Assembly: GCA_041392845.1 (NCBI GenBank)
Contig: JAWKLG010000010.1
Span: 124,001 to 188,000 of the forward strand
DNA: 64,000 bases
Direction of reading: 5' to 3'
From: JAGQWW01 sp041392845
GTDB taxonomy: Bacteria > Bacteroidota > Bacteroidia > Chitinophagales > Saprospiraceae
Below the pieces are notes generated by a model, which did no database searches, had not been told where the DNA came from, and saw nothing but the letters and a program-made list of their open reading frames with translations. This document shows, in pieces, positions 1-6,549 of the stretch. A program made the position numbers and the translations under genes. The number at the start of each line of letters is the position of its first letter. The stretch's first letter is position 1.

Positions 1-213
1 AGTTTGCTGGCGCTTGCAGGGACAGTTATGGCCAGTATCCTTTTTTATAAGCTGGTTCACCTCACCGGAGCAGTTTTCTCCTCCTTTGTAAGTTATCTGA
101 TGCCGGTGGTTGCTACTTCCTGGGGAATTCTTGACGGAGAACCGGTAACCTTGTATTCCTTATCGGGAATGGTGCTGATTTTATTGGGCGTTTACATTGC
201 CCGAAAGGATTAA
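1..213 (+). CDS. EamA/DMT-family transporter, C-terminal fragment
   Basis: The reading frame is open from the first base of the window and stops at 213, so only the last 70 or so residues are present and the true start lies upstream. The fragment is almost entirely hydrophobic, with about two to three membrane segments. The pattern of a helix followed by a P-x-x-A turn, the segment SYLMPVVATSWGILDGEP, and a final helix ending in a short basic tail (IARKD) is typical of the last two helices of EamA (drug/metabolite transporter) permeases. The substrate cannot be told. Its stop overlaps by four bases the end of the convergent gene that follows. Family assignment rests on pattern recognition of a fragment. 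Confidence 0.75.
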   Translation, partial: SLLALAGTVMASILFYKLVHLTGAVFSSFVSYLMPVVATSWGILDGEPVTLYSLSGMVLILLGVYIARKD

Positions 214-548
214 ATCAATTTTTCCAATCCTAACAAAACCAATTTTTCCATTCTGGAAGTATCATGGTCCACACTGAAAAGTTTTTTCAAGGTGCTCACC
301 AAAACATTGTGCCCATGCTCACCCGGAAAGAATTTTTTCTTCAATTCTATAATGGTCTGGATATTTTCGTAATCTGATTGGTGTTTGTAAAGATGTCTTG
401 CTTTTTCAAAGGCACTATCTCCAAATTGCTCCTTAATCCAGGCTTTTTCATCATCAGAAAAGTCCATATCAGCGCAAGCGCCATAGATGGTAACGAAGGC
501 TAAAAAATCGTCCTGTGACCAATGTTGCGTTTCGTTTGTCATTTGCAT
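210..548 (-). CDS. Conserved hypothetical protein, about 112 aa
   Basis: I do not recognise a family. The protein is soluble, charged and predicted mostly helical, without a signal peptide or membrane segment. The frame extends to a GTG at 575, but ATG at 548 (protein beginning MQMTNETQHW) is preferred; another ATG lies at 542. A well-matched Bacteroidota -7 element (TACCTTTG on the minus strand, 591-598) sits about 40 bases upstream of this start. The size and helical character recall small regulatory or TerB-like helical proteins, but no diagnostic motif is visible, so that is only a guess. It converges on the EamA gene with a four-base overlap and is divergent from the small membrane protein at 625. 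Confidence 0.6.
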   Translation of the reverse strand: MQMTNETQHWSQDDFLAFVTIYGACADMDFSDDEKAWIKEQFGDSAFEKARHLYKHQSDYENIQTIIELKKKFFPGEHGHNVLVSTLKKLFSVDHDTSRMEKLVLLGLEKLI

Positions 549-590
549 GTTTATTTTGCTGTCCAAATTAGGCACTTACGACCTGAATGA

Positions 591-598
591 CAAAGGTA
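591..598 (-). promoter_or_regulatory. Promoter -7 element, TACCTTTG, for the 548..210 gene
   Basis: On the minus strand the octamer matches the Bacteroidota TAnnTTTG consensus exactly and lies about 43 bases upstream of the ATG at 548. A convincing TTTG -33 element at the expected 19-21 base spacing is not visible, so the call rests on the -7 box alone. Confidence 0.4.
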
Positions 599-624
599 TT
601 TTTAATTTAAATGTTTTTTAAAAA

Positions 625-867
625 ATGGATAATCCAAAATTGAATAAAGCGAAAGAATTGATGGTGATGGGTTTATTGGGTAGTATGACCCTTGGTTTGG
701 CACCCTTTTTTCCCGAACCGCATATTATAGGAAAAGTAAAGTGGATATTGGGTGGCGCTGTAGGAATGAAGCCAATAGATTGGTTCGATACGTTGATGCA
801 TGGTGCCCCTTTTCTTCTTTTGATTTATGCCATCGTAAATTATTTTTTGATCAAAGGGAAGTCCTGA
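625..867 (+). CDS. Small conserved membrane protein, 80 aa
   Basis: A complete 80-residue protein with two hydrophobic segments (about residues 12-28 and 58-76) separated by a polar loop containing FFPEPHIIGK and an MKPIDWFD stretch. The strongly patterned loop and the conserved-looking W and P residues suggest a real small inner-membrane protein of the type often found as an uncharacterised orphan in Bacteroidota. I cannot assign a function. The ATG follows an A-rich stretch, as is common in this phylum, where Shine-Dalgarno sequences are weak. The OmpA-family gene starts 55 bases downstream on the same strand, so the two may be co-transcribed. Confidence 0.65.
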   Translation: MDNPKLNKAKELMVMGLLGSMTLGLAPFFPEPHIIGKVKWILGGAVGMKPIDWFDTLMHGAPFLLLIYAIVNYFLIKGKS

Positions 868-921
868 TTGTTCCAATTTTTTCCGGGAAAATTCCGTTAT
901 TACCTTCCTACAATTAGTATT

Positions 922-2904
922 ATGATTAGAATTTTCCTGATTTTTATTGCTGTGGTTTTCCTCTTTCCCACCTCCCAGGCTCAAAAACCTGTTTCGAAAA
1001 AAGATGCCAGTCCAAAAGCTTTAAAATATTTTAAAAGTGCGTCTGGTAATCTTCAGGAAGGTCAACTGGAAAAAGCACTGAGGAATTTCGAACGCTCCCT
1101 TGAAGAAGAACCGGGATTTTTAAATGCCCTTGAAGGTGCCGGAAATGTATCGCACGATTTGGGCATGTTTGAAAAAGCAAAAGAATATTATCAGGTGATC
1201 ATGAACATTCAACCGGATTATCCTGAGATAATTGACTATAAATATGGTGTTGTTTGTTTTAAAAAGAGAGAATTTAATGAAGCAGTATCGGCATTTGAAA
1301 ATTATTTAAAAAAGGAAAATCCGGAAAACCGGAATGTAGAGGATGCAAAAAAATACCTTCGCGATAGTAAGTTCTCTTCCACAGCAATAAACAATCCCGT
1401 TCCATTCAATCCAAAAAGAATGGGTCCGGCCATCAATACTGAAGCAAGTGAGTACCTTCCTTCTATTAGTGTAGATGGTCAAACATTTATCTTTACCCGC
1501 TTTCAAAACGGAGACGAAAATTTTTATTATTCAGCCAAAGCAGATACAGGTTGGATGGAAGCCAAGGCATTAGAGAGTCTCAATACTTCAATGAATGAAG
1601 CTTCTCAATCCGTCTCTGCTGATGGCAGACTTTTCGTTTTTACCGCCTGTAACAGAAAAGAGGGTCAGGGTAGTTGCGACATCTTTTACACAGAACAAAT
1701 GCCCAATGGAAAATGGACTGCACCTAAAAGTTTTGGTCCTCCTATCAACACCAAAGCATGGGAATCATTGCCTTCAATTAGTGCAGATGGAAGAACCCTA
1801 TATTTTTCATCTGACCGACCCGGAGGACAAGGAGGAAGAGATATCTGGTTTGCCACCCGAAACGATGACGGCTCCTGGAATGAACCAATAAATGCAGGCC
1901 CGACCATCAATACTCCCGATTGGGAACAATCTCCTTTTCTGCACCCGGATGGACATACACTTTACTTTATGTCTAAAGGTTTGCCTGGATTTGGAGACTT
2001 TGACTTGTTTGTAAGCAGAAAAGAAGGAAATGAATGGCAAACCCCTCAAAATTTGGGGCACCCCATCAATACCCAAGGCAATGAAGGCGCCTTATTTGTA
2101 GACTTTGAAGGAAATAAAGGATATTTCTCTACCGATATCGTGCCTGGCGAAGACCCTGCCTTATTAAAAGGCGAATCCATTGTAGGTTCTTTTACCAGTA
2201 GTCGAAATACAGATATCTATTATTTTGACCTCCCTGTTAGTTTGCGACCTCTTCCTGCGACCTATACCAAAGTAAATGTAAAAGATGGAGAAACCGGAAA
2301 GCCGATAGTTGCCAATCTTGAATTTTACAACCTTTCCAAACAATCGTCACTTCTAACAGCTAAAACAGATGAAAAAGGCAATTTTCTATATGTCCTTCCC
2401 ATGGGTGAAGATTATGCTTTGAATGTAAATAGGAAAGGCTATCTTTTTCATTCTGAAAATTTCTCATTGGCGGAAGTAAAAAAACTGGATGAACCCTTTG
2501 TGCTTGAAGTAAAACTTTACCCCGTCCCTGACAATCAGGAAACAGGTAAATCATCCGCACCTATAGTATTAAAGAATGTCTTTTTTGCCACCGGGTCTGC
2601 TGAACTCTTACCCGCTTCCATTGAAGAATTGAATAAACTAAAAAATCTTTTGCAAGAAGAACCTAAACTCCGTATTCAAATCAATGGTCATACGGACAAT
2701 GTGGGTTCAAAAGAAGACAACCAATTTCTATCTACACAACGGGCCAAAGCTGTTTATGATTTTCTTATAAAAAATGGAATCTCCGAAGACCGTCTCACCT
2801 ACAAAGGCTTTGGAGAAACCATCCCTGTTGCCGACAACAACACCGAATCCGGCCGCAAACAAAATCGCCGAACAGAATTTCAGGTGCTGGGTGCTGGGGG
2901 CTAG
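922..2904 (+). CDS. OmpA-family protein with TPR, PD40 repeats and carboxypeptidase-like domain
   Basis: A secreted or outer-membrane-anchored peptidoglycan-binding protein of about 660 aa. The frame is open from a TTG at 868, but ATG at 922 gives a good signal peptide (MIRIFLIFIAVVFLFPTSQAQ) and is chosen. Domains in order: TPR-like helices (about 35-145), a WD40-like/PD40 beta-propeller with repeated SADGRxLxF motifs (about 165-420), a carboxypeptidase regulatory-like Ig domain (about 450-530), and a C-terminal OmpA domain (about 545-655) with the peptidoglycan-binding signature NGHTDNVGS followed by LSTQRAKAV. This architecture is frequent in Bacteroidota, including PorE-like T9SS accessory proteins, but the specific role is unknown. 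The last residues (VLGAGG) and the TAG stop are encoded by the low-complexity repeat that continues downstream, so the repeat has entered the coding end. Confidence 0.9.
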   Translation: MIRIFLIFIAVVFLFPTSQAQKPVSKKDASPKALKYFKSASGNLQEGQLEKALRNFERSLEEEPGFLNALEGAGNVSHDLGMFEKAKEYYQVIMNIQPDYPEIIDYKYGVVCFKKREFNEAVSAFENYLKKENPENRNVEDAKKYLRDSKFSSTAINNPVPFNPKRMGPAINTEASEYLPSISVDGQTFIFTRFQNGDENFYYSAKADTGWMEAKALESLNTSMNEASQSVSADGRLFVFTACNRKEGQGSCDIFYTEQMPNGKWTAPKSFGPPINTKAWESLPSISADGRTLYFSSDRPGGQGGRDIWFATRNDDGSWNEPINAGPTINTPDWEQSPFLHPDGHTLYFMSKGLPGFGDFDLFVSRKEGNEWQTPQNLGHPINTQGNEGALFVDFEGNKGYFSTDIVPGEDPALLKGESIVGSFTSSRNTDIYYFDLPVSLRPLPATYTKVNVKDGETGKPIVANLEFYNLSKQSSLLTAKTDEKGNFLYVLPMGEDYALNVNRKGYLFHSENFSLAEVKKLDEPFVLEVKLYPVPDNQETGKSSAPIVLKNVFFATGSAELLPASIEELNKLKNLLQEEPKLRIQINGHTDNVGSKEDNQFLSTQRAKAVYDFLIKNGISEDRLTYKGFGETIPVADNNTESGRKQNRRTEFQVLGAGG

Positions 2905-3007
2905 GTGCTAGGTTCTAGGTGCTGGGCGCTAGATGCTGGTTTGCTAGTTTGCTCGTAGCTCGTTTGCTCGTGACTCGTTGGCTCGTCGCTCGGGGGCTCG
3001 TTTGCTT
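2884..3007 (+). repeat. G/T-rich phrase-like low-complexity repeat at the 3' end of the OmpA gene
   Basis: Imperfect head-to-tail variants of GGTGCTGGGTGCTAG give way after about 50 bases to variants of GCTCGTTTGCTCGT. The repeat starts inside the OmpA reading frame, provides its stop codon and continues into the intergenic region. The G/T-rich strand is the sense strand of the gene. The same phrases recur at nine other gene ends in the window. Confidence 0.85.
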
Positions 3008-3064
3008 AGATTTTGATAGATTGTTGTTGGTTTTTTAGATGGAATTAAATCGTTGATAATCAAT

Positions 3065-3104
3065 ATTTTGATAGGTCAAGGGCATGCCCTTGACCTACCA
3101 AAAT
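3065..3104. repeat. 40-bp near-perfect palindrome
   Basis: The core 3072-3097 (TAGGTCAAGGGCATGCCCTTGACCTA in two 13-base arms) is a perfect 26-bp palindrome with no loop. After one mismatch the arms extend by a further six pairs (ATTTTG at 3065-3070 with CAAAAT at 3099-3104). No T-run follows, so it is not a classical terminator. It could be a REP-like dispersed element, a cruciform or a dimeric-protein site. It lies between the OmpA repeat and the octamer array. Confidence 0.85.
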
Positions 3105-3202
3105 CTATGTGGTTTGGAGAAATCGAGCCTTTCCAATAATTATTTTTAAAATATCCATACAGGTAATGAACAAAGGAGCCCAAAAAAAATTGCCGGTATA
3201 AA

Positions 3203-3302
3203 CGATCCCCCGATCCCCCGATCCCCCGATCCCCCGATCCCCCGATCCCCCGATCCCCCGATCCCCCGATCCCCCGATCCCCCGATCCCCCGATCCCCCG
3301 AT
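3203..3302. repeat. 8-bp tandem repeat (CGATCCCC), 12.5 copies
   Basis: One hundred bases of uninterrupted, perfect CGATCCCC units. The minus strand carries runs of five G separated by three bases (ATC), an ideal G-quadruplex spacing. Each unit contains a GATC site. The array ends ten bases before the -33 element of the rpsF promoter. The frames open across it on the minus strand are artefacts of the repeat. Confidence 0.95.
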
Positions 3303-3311
3303 AAATCTTAA

Positions 3312-3343
3312 TTTGGATTTCAATATTTAACTTATTATCTTTG
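3312..3343 (+). promoter_or_regulatory. rpsF operon promoter (TTTG-N20-TATCTTTG)
   Basis: TTTG at 3312-3315 and TATCTTTG at 3336-3343 are separated by 20 bases, closely matching the Bacteroidota housekeeping promoter (TTTG, 19-20 bases, TAnnTTTG). The first gene, rpsF, starts at 3437, leaving a leader of roughly 85 bases. The octamer repeat lies immediately upstream. Confidence 0.75.
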
Positions 3344-3436
3344 CGCCCGCTTTCACGAGAGGTGAAGCTTTTTAACATTTATGAACCGTCGGTTGGCAAT
3401 CCCAAAGTCTCCGCTAATCGGCAAAAAAACATTTTT

Positions 3437-4195
3437 ATGAGGCAATTTGAAGTTACCTTCATTGTAGACCCTGTATTGCCAAAAGACGAAATACAGGCAA
3501 AAGCCAACAAATATGTTGACTACCTAAAAGCCAATGATGCCAACATCGTGCACATTGACGAAATGGGTCTAAGACAATTGGCTTATCCTATCAAAAACAG
3601 AAATTCCGGTATTTACTACTGCATCGAATTCCAGTCTGAATTAGGACAGGTAGTAGATGGTTTGGAATTAACCCTTCGTCGTGACGAAGAATTGTTGCGT
3701 TTCCTTACCGTAAGTCTTGACAAGTATGGCGTTAAATACAACGCAGACAAAAGAGCAGGATTGATTGGAAAGAAAAAGAAATCTGACAAAAAAGCGGATG
3801 CACCGGTAGCAGCTGCAGCTCCTAAAGCTGAGAAACCAGCTGAGAAGCCAGCTCCTAAAGCAGAAGCAAAGCCAGAGCCTAAACCAGAACCAAAAGCTGA
3901 ACCAAAGGCCGAAGCAAAATCAGCTGACGATTTGAAAAAAATCGAAGGTATCGGACCAAAAATTGCTGGTCTTTTGAATGATGCTGGAATCCTTACTTTC
4001 GCAGACCTTGCAGGTGCAGATGTTGAGAAAGTAAAAGGTATCCTTGCTGATGCTGGTAGCCGTTACGCAATGCACGACCCAACAACTTGGGGACAGCAGG
4101 CACAACTTGCTGCAGATGGTAAATGGGATGAGTTGAAAACTTTGCAGGATGAATTGCAGGGTGGAAAACCAGCTGATTCTTCAGAAGAAGAATAA
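3437..4195 (+). CDS. rpsF: 30S ribosomal protein S6 with C-terminal helix-hairpin-helix extension
   Basis: S6 binds 16S rRNA with S18 in the small-subunit platform. ATG at 3437 is chosen because it gives the canonical S6 N-terminus (MRQFEVTFIVDP); the frame is open further upstream but that part is not protein-like. Residues 1 to about 110 are the S6 ferredoxin-like fold with the usual LRQLAYPI and YYCIEF strands. Residues about 112-165 form a Lys/Ala/Pro/Glu-rich linker. Residues about 166-245 are an added domain starting DDLKKIEGIGPKIAGLL, a helix-hairpin-helix/DUF4332-like fold known to bind nucleic acid. At 252 aa the protein is about twice the usual S6 length. It heads an operon with rpsR and rplI. 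A similar extension is familiar on L21 in some Bacteroidota (recalled, not checked), so it may be a lineage trait. Confidence 0.95.
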   Translation: MRQFEVTFIVDPVLPKDEIQAKANKYVDYLKANDANIVHIDEMGLRQLAYPIKNRNSGIYYCIEFQSELGQVVDGLELTLRRDEELLRFLTVSLDKYGVKYNADKRAGLIGKKKKSDKKADAPVAAAAPKAEKPAEKPAPKAEAKPEPKPEPKAEPKAEAKSADDLKKIEGIGPKIAGLLNDAGILTFADLAGADVEKVKGILADAGSRYAMHDPTTWGQQAQLAADGKWDELKTLQDELQGGKPADSSEEE

Positions 4196-4242
4196 TCAGT
4201 TGCATCAATCAATTTTTTTGTCAATTCTAAAAAAATCAAAAA

Positions 4243-4509
4243 ATGGCTTCTAGAGACGATATAAAATTCTTAAGCAATCCTAAGATTGGTCAGAAACGCA
4301 AAAAATATTGCCGTTTCAAAAAGTATGGTATCAAATACATCGATTACAAAGACCCTGATTTCTTGTTGCAATTTGTGAATGAGCAAGGTAAAATTTTGCC
4401 TCGCCGTATCACTGGTAACTCTTTGAAATATCAGCGTCGTGTAGCAACTGCAATCAAAAGAGCACGTCACCTGGCTATGATGCCTTACGTGGCTGACTTG
4501 TTGAAATAA
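4243..4509 (+). CDS. rpsR: 30S ribosomal protein S18
   Basis: An 88-aa protein of normal length for S18, which pairs with S6 on the 30S platform. The typical core is visible: KKYCRFKKYGIKYIDYKD, then FVNEQGKILPRRITGNSLK and the basic C-terminal helix YQRRVATAIKRARHLAMMPYV. It lies 47 bases after rpsF and 48 bases before rplI, on the same strand, and is presumably transcribed from the promoter at 3312-3343. Nothing is unusual about it. The classical S18 zinc ligands are not conserved as a full set. Confidence 0.97.
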   Translation: MASRDDIKFLSNPKIGQKRKKYCRFKKYGIKYIDYKDPDFLLQFVNEQGKILPRRITGNSLKYQRRVATAIKRARHLAMMPYVADLLK

Positions 4510-4557
4510 GCAGAACTGTAAACCATATTTTAAAAACGTCAATTCAAATTCAATATC

Positions 4558-5004
4558 ATGGAAATTATCTTGCTTCAGGATATAGAAAAGGTGGGTGAAA
4601 AACACACCATCGTAAAAGTAAAGCCGGGTTTTGCCCGCAACTATTTGATTCCACAAAAGATGGCTATCGTTGCCAACGACACTAACCGTGGCCGTTTGGA
4701 TGAACTTCGCCGTCGCGCTGATGCAGTAGAGCAGAAGAAAATTCTTGCTGCACAGCAAATCGCTGCACAATTGGAAGGAAAAACCCTTAAAATTGGTGCA
4801 AAAGCCGGTACTTCCGGTAAAATCTTCGGTAGCGTAACCAACATCCAGATCGCAGCAGCATTGAACGATCAGTTGGGCATCGAAGTAGACAGAAAATCAG
4901 TCGTAGTTCCTGACGAAGTAAAAGAATTAGGAACCTACACAGCAGATATCAATCTACACAAAGAAGTTGAAGTAAAAGTTAACTTCGAAGTTGTAGAAGA
5001 GTAA
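4558..5004 (+). CDS. rplI: 50S ribosomal protein L9
   Basis: L9 is an elongated protein bound near the L1 stalk. The 148-aa product has the standard N-terminal domain (MEIILLQDIEKVGEKHTIVKVKPGFARNYLIPQ, signature G-x-A-R-N-x-L-I-P around residues 24-32), a connecting helix (about 45-75) and the C-terminal RNA-binding domain with GKIFGSVTN. Length and domain order are normal. It ends the rpsF-rpsR-rplI operon and is followed by a strong intrinsic terminator at 5028-5064. Confidence 0.97.
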   Translation: MEIILLQDIEKVGEKHTIVKVKPGFARNYLIPQKMAIVANDTNRGRLDELRRRADAVEQKKILAAQQIAAQLEGKTLKIGAKAGTSGKIFGSVTNIQIAAALNDQLGIEVDRKSVVVPDEVKELGTYTADINLHKEVEVKVNFEVVEE

Positions 5005-5027
5005 TTTTTATTACCCACGTCTTTATC

Positions 5028-5064
5028 AAAAGCCGGTCGCTAGCAATAGTTACCGGCTTTTTTT
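5028..5064 (+). terminator. Intrinsic terminator of the rpsF-rpsR-rplI operon
   Basis: A perfect 10-bp stem (AAAAGCCGGT at 5028-5037 with ACCGGCTTTT at 5052-5061) closes a 14-base loop and runs into seven T (5058-5064). It lies 24 bases after the rplI stop. The low-complexity repeat begins at the base after the T-run. Confidence 0.9.
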
Positions 5065-5135
5065 GTGCTAGGTGCTGGGTGCTGGGTGCTAGGTGCTGGG
5101 TTCTAGGTGCTGGGCGCTAGGTACTGGGCACTAGG
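5065..5135 (+). repeat. G/T-rich GGTGCTGGGTGCTAG-type repeat after the rplI terminator
   Basis: About 70 bases of GTGCTAGGTGCTGGG variants directly abut the T-run of the rplI terminator, with the G/T-rich strand in rplI sense. Beyond it, 5158-5179 contains a GC-rich hairpin (AGGGGTTGGC / GCCAACCCT) of REP-like appearance. No gene is visible between 5005 and 5679. Confidence 0.85.
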
Positions 5136-5306
5136 TTATTTGGTGTGAGTTTATCGTAGGGGTTGGCCGCGCCAACCCTGGAACGACCAAATGAATTAAA
5201 ATATGCGAGCAATTTCTTTAAACTGGGTAATTTTCAAAAGGCTATCGATAACAGCCGGATAATGCTGAATATCTGCATTTTACGCTATGTGGCCGCTATC
5301 GCTTCA

Positions 5307-5614
5307 ACATTCGCTTTCCGTTTTTAATGACCTCGTAAATCGTAAACCTAAACATTTGCATATCCCAGTTGAAGAGCTTCGCCAGCCTGTTATTCTGCTT
5401 TAATAAAGGAACCCACTGCAATTTTCATATAGCCAAGGCCGAATAATTTCCTGATTGTCTAATTATATTCGCCAATTTCGGCTATTCAAAGCTATTCGAC
5501 ATTCGCTTTCCGTTTTTAAGGCCTCGTAAATCGTAAACCGTAAACCGTAAATTTTGCAAATCCCAGTTGAGGAGCTTCGCCAGCCTGTTATTCTACTTGT
5601 AATATAGGAACCCA
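5307..5614. repeat. Pair of about 110-bp imperfect direct repeats (5307-5415 and 5499-5614)
   Basis: Both copies begin ACATTCGCTTTCCGTTTTTAA, contain CTCGTAAATCGTAAACC, then CCCAGTTGA(A/G)GAGCTTCGCC followed by AGCCTGTTATTCT, and end in AGGAACCCA. They differ by substitutions and by one additional CGTAAAC unit in the second copy. No open frame of coding appearance spans them. The CGTAAATCGTAAACC motif recurs at 46291-46335. The second copy ends where the CCCAGCACC repeat of the next gene begins. Confidence 0.8.
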
Positions 5615-5677
5615 GCACCCAGCACCCAGCACCTAGTACCTAGCACCTAGCACCCAGCACCTAGCCCCCAGCACCCA
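5611..5677 (-). repeat. G/T-rich repeat at the 3' end of the YgjP-like gene
   Basis: Read on the minus strand, GCTGGGTGCTGGGGGCTAGG and variants follow the TGA stop of the metalloprotease gene with no spacer. It is the mirror arrangement of the repeat after rplI: within one convergent gap each gene has its own copy in its own sense. Confidence 0.85.
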
Positions 5678-5679
5678 GC

Positions 5680-6420
5680 TCAAAAATCACACAAATGCCC
5701 GTTCACCTTCAACCATTTTTCTTTTTCCTTGTAATCCGGCATCATATCATGCACGACTTTCCAAAATCGGTCGGAGTGATTGGCTTCAATTAAGTGGGCA
5801 AGCTCATGTTTAATGACATATTCGATGACGTCATCAGGAGCAAAAAGTAGGCGTGTAGAAAGATTGATGTTTCCTCTGGTGCTGCAGGAACCCCAGTTGG
5901 AATGATTGTATTTCAATGCAACATTTTTGATGGGTTTTTGGGTGTGTTTATCATTCAAATCCAATACCCATTCTGTAATGGCCGGCAAAAAGTCTTTCGC
6001 TATAACTCTGCTTAATAAATGCCTGACTGCCTTATCTGTATTTTCTGGATTGTCTTTGGTAGTTAGTCTTAGAAAAATATCCCGACCTCGTAGTTTCGCA
6101 TGGTGATTTTCCAGGTCGGTTTTGATGATTTTTATAAAATATTTCCGCTTTCCAACCTGAAGAATATCGCCATCTTCATAAGACCTTTTTTCAAATTGGT
6201 TGGCCAGGTTTTCATTTTTTTGAAGCTGATTTTCAGCCCAAATTTTAAAGTTCATGATTTGAACCTCCTGCTGAGCACCAGTAAGAAACGAAGGCATTCG
6301 AATTATAATTCCACCTCTTCTTAGGGATGCACGCGCGCTGCGCCTCCATTCCAGATAGATTTTTACCGGAACTTCAACTTCCCCAAATTTCCATTTTTGT
6401 TCTATGGGCTTTTTAGCCAT
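5680..6420 (-). CDS. YgjP/DUF45-type M48-like zinc metallopeptidase
   Basis: A 246-aa soluble protein of the YgjP/WLM-related DUF45 family. The zinc site is visible as HELAH at about residues 205-209 (HExxH) with a third histidine at 215 in the conserved NHSDRFW motif. Upstream is the usual NWGSCSTRGNINLSTRLLFAP segment in which a strand precedes the catalytic helix. Length is normal for the family. The start MAKKPIEQKW at 6420 is the only sensible ATG. Physiological substrates of this family are poorly known; UTP pyrophosphatase activity has been claimed for relatives. It is divergent from the acyl-CoA ligase gene and ends at the low-complexity repeat. Confidence 0.9.
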   Translation of the reverse strand: MAKKPIEQKWKFGEVEVPVKIYLEWRRSARASLRRGGIIIRMPSFLTGAQQEVQIMNFKIWAENQLQKNENLANQFEKRSYEDGDILQVGKRKYFIKIIKTDLENHHAKLRGRDIFLRLTTKDNPENTDKAVRHLLSRVIAKDFLPAITEWVLDLNDKHTQKPIKNVALKYNHSNWGSCSTRGNINLSTRLLFAPDDVIEYVIKHELAHLIEANHSDRFWKVVHDMMPDYKEKEKWLKVNGHLCDF

Positions 6421-6549
6421 GCAACATCAAAATTTTACAAATGCTAAAATAACGGACAATTTATTTATTTTAGCCTTCAGACAAAGCCCCAAAATTACCT
6501 TTCTTACAGAATCTTCCCGACCTTTCTTTCATTTTAATAAAAATTCAAA

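Noticed and set aside
3076..3378. Minus-strand frames encoding GDRGIGGS repeats
   Set aside because: They are created by the octamer array, which is open in several frames; no start signal or conserved protein is seen.
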